Of a stretch of 64,000 bases of DNA, positions 16,457 to 24,881 are shown in pieces (the first letter of the stretch is position 1; the number at the start of each line of letters is the position of its first letter). Position numbers and translations under genes: made by a program. This stretch comes from Pseudomonas sp. CBZ-4. GTDB taxonomy: Bacteria > Pseudomonadota > Gammaproteobacteria > Pseudomonadales > Pseudomonadaceae. The stretch spans positions 1 through 64,000 of the forward strand of contig NZ_ANNV01000023.1 of NCBI RefSeq assembly GCF_000346755.1, read 5' to 3'. A model generated the notes under the pieces. The model did no database searches and was not told where the DNA came from. It was given only the letters and a program-made list of their open reading frames with translations.

Positions 16457-18244
16457 ATGAAGTTAGCGATGAAGCTGCGGACTCGCTTGTTCCTGAGTAT
16501 CTCAGCGTTGATCACCGTCGCCCTGCTGGGCCTGATCCTGGGCCTGGTCAGCGTCATGCAAATGGCCAAGACCCAGGAGTCGCTGATTCGCAGCAACTTC
16601 ATCACCCTGGACCTGGGTCTCAAGCTGCGCCAGAGCCTGGGCGACCAACTGATGATGATGTTGGAGCAGCGCCCCGATCCTGCGGCTCTGCAAGCGTCGA
16701 AACAGCACTACTTCGACCTGCTGGACCAGGGCATCGCCCATGAACAGCGCGACGGTCACGGCACCGGCTTCAGCCAGGCCCGGGGCGAGTACCAGAACCT
16801 GCTGGACGCGTTTGACCAATCCCAGCAGGCCTCGCCACCGCCAGGCACCAAGGACAAGCTCACCGACACCTTCAACGTGCTGCGCAACGGCCTGATCGCC
16901 GAACACAAGCAGGCGCTGGAAAACATCAGCACCAGCGAACACAAATCCCGTGAGCGCGCCTTGCTCATTGCCGGCTTGTTGGGCCTGGTCGGGCTGGCTG
17001 TGCTGATCATCGGCTTTGTCACCGCCCATGGCATCGCCCGGCGTTTTGGCGGGCCTATCGAGGCGCTGGCCAAGGCGGCGGACAAGATCGGTCAGGGTGA
17101 TTTCGAAGTGACGCTGCCGATCTCGTCAGCGGCGGAGATGAACCAACTGACACGTCGTTTCGGCATCATGGCCGAAGCCTTGCGCCAGCATCAGGCGACC
17201 AATGTCGATGAATTGCTCGCCGGCCAGCAACGCCTGCAAGCCGTGCTCGACAGCATCGACGATGGCCTGCTGATGATCGACCGCCAAGGCCGCCTGGAGC
17301 ACCTCAACCCGGTGGCACAGCGCCAATTGGGCTGGGATGAGGAACGCCTCGGCCAGGGGTTGGGCGAAGCCTTGATGCGCCCCGAACTGGATGAGCAACT
17401 GCAACTGGTGCTGCGCGGCGGCAACCTGGAGCGCGCACCGGAAGACCTGGAAGTGGAAGTCGAAGGTGAACTGCGCCTGCTGACCTACAGCCTCACGCCC
17501 GTGAGTCATACCGAGGGGCATATCCTCGGCGCAGTGATGGTGCTGCATGACGTCACCGAACAGCGCGCCTTTGAACGGGTGCGCAGCGAGTTCGTGCTGC
17601 GTGCCTCCCATGAGCTGCGTACACCGGTGACCGGCATGCACATGGCGTTCGGTCTGTTCCGCGAGCGCGCGAAGTTTCCGGCGGACTCCCGCGAGGCGGA
17701 CCTGCTGGACACGGTCAATGAAGAAATGCAGCGCCTGATGCAGTTGATCAACGACTTGCTCAACTTCTCGCGCTACCAGAACGGCCTGCAAAAACTCACC
17801 CTGGGGCCGTGTGACGTGAACGATCTGCTTGAGCACGCGCGTGCGCGCTTCACGGAACTGGCCAATGCGCAGAACATCGAACTGCTGGTAGAAGCGCAGG
17901 CCGACCTGCCACGCCTGTACGCCGACCAGCCGCAACTGGAGCGTGTGCTCGACAACCTGCTGGCCAACGCCCTGCGCCATACCGCCGAGGGTGGGCAGAT
18001 TCGCCTGCAGGCGCGGCGGCATGGGGAGCGGGTGATTGTCAGCGTCGAGGACAACGGCGAAGGCATCGCCTATGGCCAGCAAGGGCGCATTTTCGAACCC
18101 TTCGTCCAGGTGGGCCGCAAGAAAGGCGGCGCCGGCCTGGGGCTGGCGCTGTGCAAGGAGATCGTGCAGCTGCACGGCGGCCGCATGGGTGTGTATTCGC
18201 GGCCGGGGCAGGGGACGCAGTTCTATATGGCGCTGCCGCTTTAA
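16457..18244 (+). CDS. kinB: KinB, membrane sensor histidine kinase/phosphatase for AlgB
   Basis: A 595-residue sensor with two membrane helices (about 12-34 and 170-193) that enclose a helical periplasmic sensor domain. These are followed by a HAMP domain, a PAS domain (VLDSIDDGLLMIDRQGRLEHLNPVAQRQLG) and a HisKA domain with the phospho-accepting His in RASHELRTPVTGM. The ATP-binding domain has N, G1 and G2 boxes (LANALRHT, VEDNGEGI, GAGLGLALC). KinB restrains AlgB and alginate in P. aeruginosa. ATG 16457 lies 10 bases after algB. Confidence 0.94.
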   Translation: MKLAMKLRTRLFLSISALITVALLGLILGLVSVMQMAKTQESLIRSNFITLDLGLKLRQSLGDQLMMMLEQRPDPAALQASKQHYFDLLDQGIAHEQRDGHGTGFSQARGEYQNLLDAFDQSQQASPPPGTKDKLTDTFNVLRNGLIAEHKQALENISTSEHKSRERALLIAGLLGLVGLAVLIIGFVTAHGIARRFGGPIEALAKAADKIGQGDFEVTLPISSAAEMNQLTRRFGIMAEALRQHQATNVDELLAGQQRLQAVLDSIDDGLLMIDRQGRLEHLNPVAQRQLGWDEERLGQGLGEALMRPELDEQLQLVLRGGNLERAPEDLEVEVEGELRLLTYSLTPVSHTEGHILGAVMVLHDVTEQRAFERVRSEFVLRASHELRTPVTGMHMAFGLFRERAKFPADSREADLLDTVNEEMQRLMQLINDLLNFSRYQNGLQKLTLGPCDVNDLLEHARARFTELANAQNIELLVEAQADLPRLYADQPQLERVLDNLLANALRHTAEGGQIRLQARRHGERVIVSVEDNGEGIAYGQQGRIFEPFVQVGRKKGGAGLGLALCKEIVQLHGGRMGVYSRPGQGTQFYMALPL

Positions 18245-19017
18245 CGACGGTTCAAGGCCCGCAGGATCGCGGCACTCTCGGCGTCGGGCGTGCCATCAAA
18301 CAGCGACGGTCGGAAGTGCATCTGGAACGCTGCAATCACATGGCGCGTAGCCACATCCAACTCGCCGGTCTGCGGTGTCTGGTAGCCCAGGCGGGCTAGC
18401 TCTTCCTGGAACCAGGTAATGCTCGGCAGGTCAGCGGCGTATTGCACCTGGAACCGCGCCACCGCCTGGGCGTCCGGCCATACTCCCAGGCCTTCCTCGG
18501 CCAAGCGCTTCCACGGAAACAACGGGCCCGGGTCCAGCTTGCGCAGCGGCGCAATATCGCTATGGCCAATGATGTTCTTCGGGTCGATGCCATTACGCTT
18601 GCTGATGTCCTTGAGCAACACCACCAGCGACTTTACCTGCGCTTCGGAATACGGATACCACACGCGCCCCGTCGGCGTGTCGCGATAGCCTGGGTTGACG
18701 ATTTCGATGCCGATGGAGCTGGAGTTGAGCCAGGTGCGGCCCATCCACTCGCTTTCCCCGGCGTGCCAGGCGCGCTGGCTCTCATCCACCAGCTTGTAGA
18801 TCTTGCCCGAGGCGTCGTCGCCAATCAGGTAGTGGCTGCTGACCTGGCCGCGGGTCAGCAGTGCCAGGGAGCGCTCAAGGTCGGTGGAGGTGTAGTGGAC
18901 GATCACGAACTGCACGCGGTTGTCGTGGTTCGCAGAAGGATGGCTGGTGTCCAGGCGCGGGCCGCTGGCGCAACCCGCAAGCAGAAGAAACACAAAGGCA
19001 ATGGATAAGGATTTCAT
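18241..19017 (-). CDS. AmpDh2-like N-acetylmuramoyl-L-alanine amidase, lipoprotein
   Basis: A 258-residue lipoprotein with lipobox LLAGC (Cys16), so membrane-anchored on the periplasmic side. The Amidase_2 zinc domain spans about residues 35-180, with conserved VIVHYTS (H41), the AWHAG segment and GHSDIAPLRKLDPGPLFPW. A peptidoglycan-binding helical domain follows (about 190-255). It cuts the bond between muramic acid and the stem peptide. In PAO1 ampDh2 lies directly after kinB, matching this position. The last four bases overlap the kinB stop on the other strand. Confidence 0.88.
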   Translation of the reverse strand: MKSLSIAFVFLLLAGCASGPRLDTSHPSANHDNRVQFVIVHYTSTDLERSLALLTRGQVSSHYLIGDDASGKIYKLVDESQRAWHAGESEWMGRTWLNSSSIGIEIVNPGYRDTPTGRVWYPYSEAQVKSLVVLLKDISKRNGIDPKNIIGHSDIAPLRKLDPGPLFPWKRLAEEGLGVWPDAQAVARFQVQYAADLPSITWFQEELARLGYQTPQTGELDVATRHVIAAFQMHFRPSLFDGTPDAESAAILRALNRR

Positions 19018-19105
19018 GGCAGAAGGCAGTACGCTGAAGACGATAATGCAACAGTGTAACGTACCGATTGTGACGCGGCGCTCAAATCACATAATGGAAC
19101 ATCTT

Positions 19106-21139
19106 TTACGCCGCCTGTACGCGGTTGCGTCCCGCCGCCTTGGCCCGATACAACGCCGCATCGGCGCGCTTGAGCGCCAGGTCGCTGCGCTCGCCCGGCA
19201 TGAACTGCGCTACGCCCATAGACACGGTGACCGTCACCGGCTCGCCTTTGAAGTGGAACGGGCACGCCTCGATGGCTGCACGCAGCACCTCGCCCACCGC
19301 CAGCGCATCCGCCAGGGATGAGTTGGGCATCAGCAAGACAAACTCTTCGCCACCAAAACGTGCGATGAAATCGGTCGAACGCAGGCGCTTGCGCAGGACG
19401 TTGGCGATGATTTTCAGCACCTTGTCGCCCGCCAGATGGCCGTAACCGTCGTTGATCCGCTTGAAGTGGTCCAGGTCGAGCATCGCCAGCGACAGGCTGT
19501 TGCCGTGCTGGTGCCAGGCATTGACCTCGTGGTCCAGGCGCTCGCTCCAGGCCGCGCGGTTGGGCAGCCCGGTGAGCGGATCGAGCAGGGCTTTCTGGCG
19601 CTGCACTTCCAGGTGTTCGCGATAGCCCTGGGCTTCCTGTTCCATGTTCGCCACCCGTTCGGCCAGGCCTTTCAAGCGCGCCGCAACTTCCTGCTCACGC
19701 TGGTCGCGTTGCTGCTGGTGCTGGTCCATGGTGCCGAGCAGGCCTTCCAGATGGCTTTCCAGCACGTGCTTGAGGCTGTCCAGGTCAGCCGCTTCCTGCA
19801 CACTGCTTTGCAGGCCATCGACTTGCTCACGGATCTGCGTATCCAGCTCGCGGGCGGCGTCACGGCTGTCGGCATGCCCGTCGCTGGCCACTTGCAGATG
19901 ACCCTGGAACGCTTCAAGGCGCTCGTTGAGCTGCTTGAGATAGGCCTCGAACTCGTGCTGGCCGCTGTCGGTGATCGCCAGCATCAACACCGCTAGGTCA
20001 TCGAGGATCGGCAGCAGTTCATACCAGTTCAAGCCGTGGGCCAGGCGCTCGCGCATCGCCTCGGCCTGTGGCCGGTGGCGCTCGGGCAGCGACAGGTCTT
20101 CGAGCAGGCCGAGCAAGGTGTCTTCGATATGCTTGGCCACGGAGCTGTAGGACGGCTCGGGCGAGTCGGGCAGGGCGTAGATGCCCTCTGATTGCAGCTC
20201 GTCGGGGTCGGCAGGCGCCAGCACCGGCGGCAACGACAGGCTGCCGATGACGGTCTGCTCCGGTGCTTCGATTGGCGCCTGCGGCGCTTCGACAAAGGTG
20301 GCGAGTGCGCTTTCGGCGACAGGCGCTTCGGCCTGCGGCTCGGGCGGCTCGGGCTCGGGCGCAGCGACAGGCGCCGCAGCGTGGACCGGCGCGTCAGCTA
20401 CAACCGCTGGCTTGGCGACCTCGACCACCGGGGCAGGAGGTACAGGTGCGGGTGCAACTTGCGGCAGCGGTGCGAACGCCCGCAGCGCCTCGGACAACTC
20501 TTCAGATTGCGCGGGCTCCTGGGGCACAGGCTCGGGCGCAGGCTTCGCAGCAGTGGGTGGCACGGCAGCAACCGCCGCAGGCTCGCTCACCGGCGCCTCA
20601 TTGACGACGTCCTTGCCACCAAACAAGCGTTGCAGCAGCCCAGGCCCGGGACGCGCGGTTTCGCCATCCGGCTCCAGGTTATCCAGCGCCTGCCCTTGCA
20701 GGCTGCTCAACTCACTGAGCAACAGCGGGATCTCGCGCGCCTGGCCCACTCGGCTGTCCAATTGCTTGGCGAAGGTTTTCAGCGGGCGCGCAACGTCACG
20801 GGGCAACGGCAGTTTTTGCAGCTGCGCGACCAGTGCCGTCAGCGCGGTGCTGATCTGCTCGACCCGGGTTTCGCGGCGCTGCTCGGAATCCAGCACGGCC
20901 TTTTCCAGGCGTGGCAGCAGGGCGGCGAGGGCGGCGTCCATGTCGTCGGTGCGCACCACGTCGCGCATTTCCTTCATGCATTGGTCGACCGCGCGGTCGG
21001 TGCCTTCCGCCGCCAGCGTGCTGCGCACCAGCCCTCGGCGCAGCAGGTCGAGGCGGGCAGCCCAACGGCGTTCGAGCTTTTCTTGTTGCTCGATGCTTAA
21101 CAGGTATTTTTCTTTCCAGCGCTGGGCGTCGTCGCTCAT
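19106..21139 (-). CDS. Diguanylate cyclase (GGDEF) with long Ala/Pro-rich N-terminal region
   Basis: A 677-residue cyclic-di-GMP synthase. The GGDEF domain occupies the last 165 residues, with active site GGEEF at 596-600 and an inhibitory I-site RSTD at 587-590. The N-terminal 170 residues are helical and charged. A low-complexity Ala/Pro/Glu-rich linker spans roughly 190-340, then helical/coiled-coil segments precede the cyclase. No membrane helix is seen, so it is likely cytoplasmic. ATG 21139 overlaps the upstream nuclease-family gene by ATGA. In PAO1 the corresponding locus is PA5487 (dgcH). Confidence 0.88.
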   Translation of the reverse strand: MSDDAQRWKEKYLLSIEQQEKLERRWAARLDLLRRGLVRSTLAAEGTDRAVDQCMKEMRDVVRTDDMDAALAALLPRLEKAVLDSEQRRETRVEQISTALTALVAQLQKLPLPRDVARPLKTFAKQLDSRVGQAREIPLLLSELSSLQGQALDNLEPDGETARPGPGLLQRLFGGKDVVNEAPVSEPAAVAAVPPTAAKPAPEPVPQEPAQSEELSEALRAFAPLPQVAPAPVPPAPVVEVAKPAVVADAPVHAAAPVAAPEPEPPEPQAEAPVAESALATFVEAPQAPIEAPEQTVIGSLSLPPVLAPADPDELQSEGIYALPDSPEPSYSSVAKHIEDTLLGLLEDLSLPERHRPQAEAMRERLAHGLNWYELLPILDDLAVLMLAITDSGQHEFEAYLKQLNERLEAFQGHLQVASDGHADSRDAARELDTQIREQVDGLQSSVQEAADLDSLKHVLESHLEGLLGTMDQHQQQRDQREQEVAARLKGLAERVANMEQEAQGYREHLEVQRQKALLDPLTGLPNRAAWSERLDHEVNAWHQHGNSLSLAMLDLDHFKRINDGYGHLAGDKVLKIIANVLRKRLRSTDFIARFGGEEFVLLMPNSSLADALAVGEVLRAAIEACPFHFKGEPVTVTVSMGVAQFMPGERSDLALKRADAALYRAKAAGRNRVQAA

Positions 21140-22014
21140 GCAAGGGGTCCGCGGGGGCCAGGGCTCAACGCGGGCAATGCATCGGCCGTGAGCGAACCCG
21201 GCAGGCGAATCTCTACCGCGACCGGCAGGTGGTCGGAAATGGGCTGCGCCAGTACCTGCACGCTTTCGAGCGTGAGGGTCGGGCTCAGCAGGATATGGTC
21301 CAGGCAACGTTGCGGGCGCCAGCTGGGAAACGTGGCTTCGACTTGCGGCGCCAGTAACCCGAGGTCCCGCAGCGGGGAATTGTTCAGCAGGTCGCTGGCG
21401 TGGGTATTCATGTCACCCATCAGCACCTGGTGTTTGTAGTTGCCGATCAGCTCGCGGATGTAGGCCAGTTGCATCGTGCGGGTGCGTGCACCCAACGCCA
21501 GATGCATCATCACCACCACCAGGGCTTCAGGGCCTTCGCCAAATCGCACGAGGATCGCGCCGCGCCCCTTGGGGCCGGGCAGCGGGTGATCTTCGATCGC
21601 CCATGGCTTCAAGCGACTGAGCACGCCATTGCTGTGCTGGCCCAGACGCCCGAGGTTGCGGTTGAGCTGCTGGTACCAGTAGGGGAAAGCCCCAAGCTGC
21701 GCCAGGTGCTCGACCTGATTGACGTAACCGGAGCGGATGCTGCCGCCGTCGGCTTCCTGCAAGGCGACCAGGTCGAAGTCGCTCAGCAGGTTGCCGATTT
21801 TCTGCAGGTTGCCGGCGCGCCCGTTGTGGGGCAGCAGGTGCTGCCAGCCACGGGTGAGGTAGTGCCGGTACTTCTCGGTACTGATGCCCACCTGGATGTT
21901 GAAGCTAAGCAGGCGCAACCGGCTGTCGGCCGGCAGGCCCGTGGATTCCAGGTGGTGCTCGTTGACCTGCGGATCATGCAGGCCAACCACACGTTCAGTC
22001 CCCCAGCGGCGCAT
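21136..22014 (-). CDS. Endonuclease/exonuclease/phosphatase (EEP) family protein
   Basis: A 292-residue protein with the EEP fold. It contains LRLLSFNIQVGI near 35, DLVALQEADGG near 80 (metal-binding Glu), HLALGARTRTMQL near 170, LMGDMNTHASD near 195 and the C-terminal ISDHLPVAVEI (catalytic Asp-His). The substrate cannot be read: family members cut DNA, RNA, phosphoinositides or sphingomyelin. No signal peptide is visible. It lies between dsbA (10-bp gap) and the cyclase (4-bp overlap), so the three genes are probably one operon. Confidence 0.85.
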   Translation of the reverse strand: MRRWGTERVVGLHDPQVNEHHLESTGLPADSRLRLLSFNIQVGISTEKYRHYLTRGWQHLLPHNGRAGNLQKIGNLLSDFDLVALQEADGGSIRSGYVNQVEHLAQLGAFPYWYQQLNRNLGRLGQHSNGVLSRLKPWAIEDHPLPGPKGRGAILVRFGEGPEALVVVMMHLALGARTRTMQLAYIRELIGNYKHQVLMGDMNTHASDLLNNSPLRDLGLLAPQVEATFPSWRPQRCLDHILLSPTLTLESVQVLAQPISDHLPVAVEIRLPGSLTADALPALSPGPRGPLA

Positions 22015-22024
22015 GGCGGGCCCC

Positions 22025-22660
22025 TTACTTGGCTGCGCGCTCTTTGGCGATCAGCTGGTCGGCGACGTTCAAGACAGCTTCAGGACCACCGGCAGTACCC
22101 AGGTCAAAACGGTATTTGCCGTTGACGATCAGGGTCGGTACACCTTGCACGCCGTACTTCTGCGCGAGTTCCTTGGCCTGTTTGATCTGGCCCTGGATGG
22201 CGAAGGAGTTGAAGGTGGCCAGGAACTTGTCCTTGTCCACGCCTTGGGTGGCGACGAAGTCAGCCATTTCGTCAGGCTTGGTCAGGCGCTTGCCTTGTTT
22301 CTGGATCGCGTCGAAGACCGCGTTGTGGACCTTGTGCTCCACACCCATGGCTTCCAGGGTCAGGAACAGTTGGCCGTGGGCATCCCAAGGGCCGCCGAAC
22401 ATGGCCGGGATGCGCTTGAAGTTAACGTCGGACGGAAGTTTTTCGGCCCATGGGTTGATAGTCGGCTCAAAGGCGTAGCAATGCGGGCAGCCGTACCAGA
22501 ACAGCTCCACCACTTCGATCTTGCCAGGCACCGAAACCGGTACCGGATTGGTCAATTCGACATAGGTTTTACCGGCTTCAAGCGGCACGTCGGCAGCTTG
22601 TGCGGTCATGCCGAAGAGGCTGGCAGTGACGAGAGCGGCGCTGAGGATCAGATTACGCAT
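22025..22660 (-). CDS. dsbA: DsbA, periplasmic thiol:disulfide oxidoreductase
   Basis: A 211-residue periplasmic protein with signal peptide MRNLILSAALVTASLFGMTAQA. The active site CPHC is at residues 58-61 within FWYGCPHCYAF, and the cis-proline loop GVPTLIVNG lies near 170. It introduces disulfide bonds into exported proteins and is reoxidised by DsbB. It heads the dsbA-EEP-diguanylate cyclase unit. Length and order match the pseudomonad DsbA1. Confidence 0.94.
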   Translation of the reverse strand: MRNLILSAALVTASLFGMTAQAADVPLEAGKTYVELTNPVPVSVPGKIEVVELFWYGCPHCYAFEPTINPWAEKLPSDVNFKRIPAMFGGPWDAHGQLFLTLEAMGVEHKVHNAVFDAIQKQGKRLTKPDEMADFVATQGVDKDKFLATFNSFAIQGQIKQAKELAQKYGVQGVPTLIVNGKYRFDLGTAGGPEAVLNVADQLIAKERAAK

Positions 22661-22754
22661 GCTTTACTCCTGGACAAATAAAGTCGCCTCACGCGACCTT
22701 TGTTGTGACAGGTCTACGCGGGCATGAGTTCGTTAGTGTAACGGCACCGGCCAC

Positions 22755-22784
22755 AAAAAAGGGCGGCCTGGGCCACCCTTTTTA
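22755..22784. terminator. Intrinsic terminator after cytochrome c4
   Basis: GGGCGGCC / GGCCACCC stem with six A on the left and five T on the right, so it works in both directions. On the minus strand it ends the cytochrome c5-c4 unit before dsbA. Confidence 0.85.
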
Positions 22785-22828
22785 TGCTTGCATCGACGGA
22801 TTAATCGAGCGTTAACGTTGCGTGCCGC

Positions 22829-23440
22829 TTAGTGCAGGCCCTGGATGTAGCTGGAGACCGCCGCAATGTCTTCATCACTCAGTTTGCGGGCGATGGTGCG
22901 CATGATTGCCGCGTCGCCATCGTTGGCTCGCCCGGCCTCTTCCTTGCGGAAATCGGTCAACTGCTTGGCGATGTAGGTGGCGTGCTGGCCGCTCAAGTGC
23001 GGGAAGCCCGCAGCGGCGATACCGGCGCCATTTGGCGAATGGCAGCCGATGCAGGAAGGCAGGCCTTTTTCCAGGTCGCCGCCACGGAACAGCTTCTCGC
23101 CACGGGCCACCAGTTTCGGATCAGCAGCTCCCACGCTGCCCTTCTGGCTGGCAAAATACGCCGCGATGTCCGCCAGGTCCTGATCGCTGAGGTTGGTCAG
23201 CAAGCCGGTCATTTCCAGCACCGTGCGCTTGCCATCCTTGATGTCGTGCATCTGCTTGGTCAGGTAGCGTTCACCCTGGCCGGCCAGTTTGGGGAAGTTC
23301 GGCGCCGGGCTGTTGCCATCCGGTCCATGGCAAGCACCACACACGGCGGCTTTCGCCTGGCCCGCTGTAGCGTCGCCTGCAGCATGGGCAACACCGGTGA
23401 TGCCCAGGGTCAACAGCAGACTCACGATCAGTTTGTTCAT
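22829..23440 (-). CDS. Cytochrome c4 (diheme)
   Basis: A 203-residue periplasmic electron carrier with a signal peptide and two class I cytochrome domains. The heme motifs are CGACH near residue 35 and CIGCH near 132, with Met ligands in the PRTVLEMT-like and ARKLSDEDI regions. Cytochrome c4 passes electrons from bc1 to terminal oxidases such as cbb3. It follows a small c5-type gene by 34 bases, and the pair precedes dsbA, which supports maturation of exported thiols. Confidence 0.93.
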   Translation of the reverse strand: MNKLIVSLLLTLGITGVAHAAGDATAGQAKAAVCGACHGPDGNSPAPNFPKLAGQGERYLTKQMHDIKDGKRTVLEMTGLLTNLSDQDLADIAAYFASQKGSVGAADPKLVARGEKLFRGGDLEKGLPSCIGCHSPNGAGIAAAGFPHLSGQHATYIAKQLTDFRKEEAGRANDGDAAIMRTIARKLSDEDIAAVSSYIQGLH

Positions 23441-23474
23441 CAGCTAATCCAACTACGGCTAAGGGGTTTAAGAG

Positions 23475-23777
23475 TTATCTACCGGGTTTACTCACCATCA
23501 ACTGAATGACGGCCTGGTAATCCTCAGTACTGCAGTCCATGCACAAACCACGCGGCGGCATTGCCTTGAAACCCTGGGTCACGTGTTGCACCAGCGTGTC
23601 CATGCCCTGCGCCAGTCTTGGCGCCCAGGCTGCCTGGTCACCCCGCTTGGGGGCATTGGGCAACTGGCCAGCATGGCAAGCCACGCAAACTCGGTTGTAC
23701 ACCGCTTCCGGTTCCTGTGTAGCCTGAGCGCCATAAAGCGGAATCAGGACACCCAAAGCGAGCAACCATCGGGTCAT
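23475..23777 (-). CDS. Small cytochrome c5-family protein
   Basis: A 100-residue periplasmic monoheme cytochrome. Signal peptide MTRWLLALGVLIPLYGAQA is followed by CVACH near 34, an axial Met in FKAMPPRG, and a further Cys pair (GLCMDC) typical of cytochrome c5, which has a disulfide near the heme. It is encoded just upstream of cytochrome c4 and probably transcribed with it. Confidence 0.87.
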   Translation of the reverse strand: MTRWLLALGVLIPLYGAQATQEPEAVYNRVCVACHAGQLPNAPKRGDQAAWAPRLAQGMDTLVQHVTQGFKAMPPRGLCMDCSTEDYQAVIQLMVSKPGR

Positions 23778-23969
23778 ACATCGACCTTTTCAGGGTTTGA
23801 GAGCGTTTTGCGTTCTAATGCGCAATAAAGGTCTTTCGCTCCCGTGAACCTCATCCTTCGCTGGGACAAAGCACACACAAAATCTGCGGCATTATATACT
23901 GGCGCTACTGAAACGGAAACGACACCGCTTGCCGCACCCTTTCTCGGCACCGCCCACATCGGAAATCTC

Positions 23970-24611
23970 ATGCAACTCAAGAACCCCATCCTCGGCCTGT
24001 GCCAACAGTCCACGTTCATGCTCAGCGCCGCCAAAGTTGACCAATGCCCTGATGACGAAGGCTTTGAAGTCGCCTTTGCCGGCCGTTCCAACGCCGGCAA
24101 GTCCAGCGCGCTGAACACCCTGACCCACGCCAGCCTGGCACGCACCTCGAAAACCCCGGGCCGCACGCAACTGCTCAATTTCTTCAAGCTAGACGAAGAT
24201 CGGCGTCTGGTCGACCTGCCGGGCTACGGTTACGCGAAAGTACCTATCCCGTTGAAGCTGCACTGGCAGCGTCACCTGGAGGCTTACCTGGGTGGCCGCG
24301 AGAGCCTGAAGGGTCTGATCCTGATGATGGACATCCGTCATCCAATGACCGACTTCGACCTGTTGATGCTCGACTGGGCCGTCGCCAGCGGCATGCCGAT
24401 GCATATCCTGCTGACCAAGGCCGACAAGCTGACCTACGGCGCAGCCAAGAACACCCTGCTCAAAGTGCAGGCGGAAATCCGCAAAGGTTGGGGTGACGCG
24501 ATCACCTTCCAGTTGTTCTCGGCGCCCAAGCGCCTGGGCCTGGAAGAGGCTTACACCGTGCTGGCCGACTGGATGGAATTGGCTGACAAAGGCGCGGAAA
24601 TCGCCGAGTAA
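23970..24611 (+). CDS. engB: EngB/YsxC, ribosome-biogenesis GTPase
   Basis: A 213-residue GTP-binding protein needed for assembly of the 50S subunit. It has G1 GRSNAGKSS at 38-46, G2 threonine in [13 protein letters not shown]3 [10 protein letters not shown]4 TKAD and G5 FSAPKRLG. The start at ATG 23970 is chosen because the protein then begins with [13 protein letters not shown]; the longer open frame upstream is not protein-like. It is convergent with ersA/polA, the same arrangement as yihA-spf-polA in E. coli. Confidence 0.95.
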   Translation: MQLKNPILGLCQQSTFMLSAAKVDQCPDDEGFEVAFAGRSNAGKSSALNTLTHASLARTSKTPGRTQLLNFFKLDEDRRLVDLPGYGYAKVPIPLKLHWQRHLEAYLGGRESLKGLILMMDIRHPMTDFDLLMLDWAVASGMPMHILLTKADKLTYGAAKNTLLKVQAEIRKGWGDAITFQLFSAPKRLGLEEAYTVLADWMELADKGAEIAE

Positions 24612-24624
24612 CTTTTCTGCGGGC

Positions 24625-24668
24625 AAAAAAAACCCCGGACTTCGTATGGGGAGGGGAAGTTCGGGGTT
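24625..24668 (-). terminator. Intrinsic terminator of ersA
   Basis: On the minus strand, stem AACCCCG-A-ACTTC / GAAGT-C-CGGGGTT with a CCCTCCCCATAC loop is followed by eight T. The C-rich loop is also the probable mRNA-pairing segment. Confidence 0.9.
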
Positions 24669-24756
24669 CAAGTTCCGGACCGCTAGGGCGGGGTCCAGAT
24701 ATCTGCCAACACTTAACACAACATAGGAGCATTGAAGGGCTTCACCACCCATTCAG
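24625..24756 (-). ncRNA. ersA: ErsA small regulatory RNA
   Basis: The position between engB and polA is the known locus of the Pseudomonas ErsA sRNA (positional analogue of Spot 42), reported as about 132 nt and AlgU-dependent in P. aeruginosa. Here an AlgU-type promoter (24761-24788) places the start near 24755-24756. A strong intrinsic terminator (24625-24668) ends it near 24625, giving the same 132 nt. The terminator loop is C-rich (ACTTCCCCTCCCC), like the pairing region described for algC mRNA. Exact ends are predicted. Confidence 0.87.
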
Positions 24757-24760
24757 TAAC

Positions 24761-24788
24761 TCTGAGTAGCGCTTCACGGGTTAAGTTC
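24761..24788 (-). promoter_or_regulatory. AlgU (sigma-22/RpoE-type) promoter of ersA
   Basis: On the minus strand, -35 GAACTT (24788-24783) and -10 TCAGA (24765-24761) are separated by 17 bases, matching the AlgU consensus GAACTT-N16/17-TCTGA. It lies 5-6 bases before the predicted RNA start. Confidence 0.85.
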
Positions 24789-24846
24789 CGGCAGGTGCAG
24801 AAAACTATTGGAAATAACTGACGGCGCTATCTGATCTAAAGCACTC

Positions 24847-24870
24847 TGCCACCACCCTGCGGTAGTGGCA
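24847..24870 (-). terminator. Hairpin after polA
   Basis: TGCCACTACC / GGTGGTGGCA on the minus strand forms a 10-bp stem (one G-T pair) with a four-base loop, 12 bases after the polA stop. The T-tract is weak (GAGTGCTTTAG), so it may only partly separate polA from ersA. Confidence 0.6.
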
Positions 24871-24881
24871 AAGCCCCGGAA

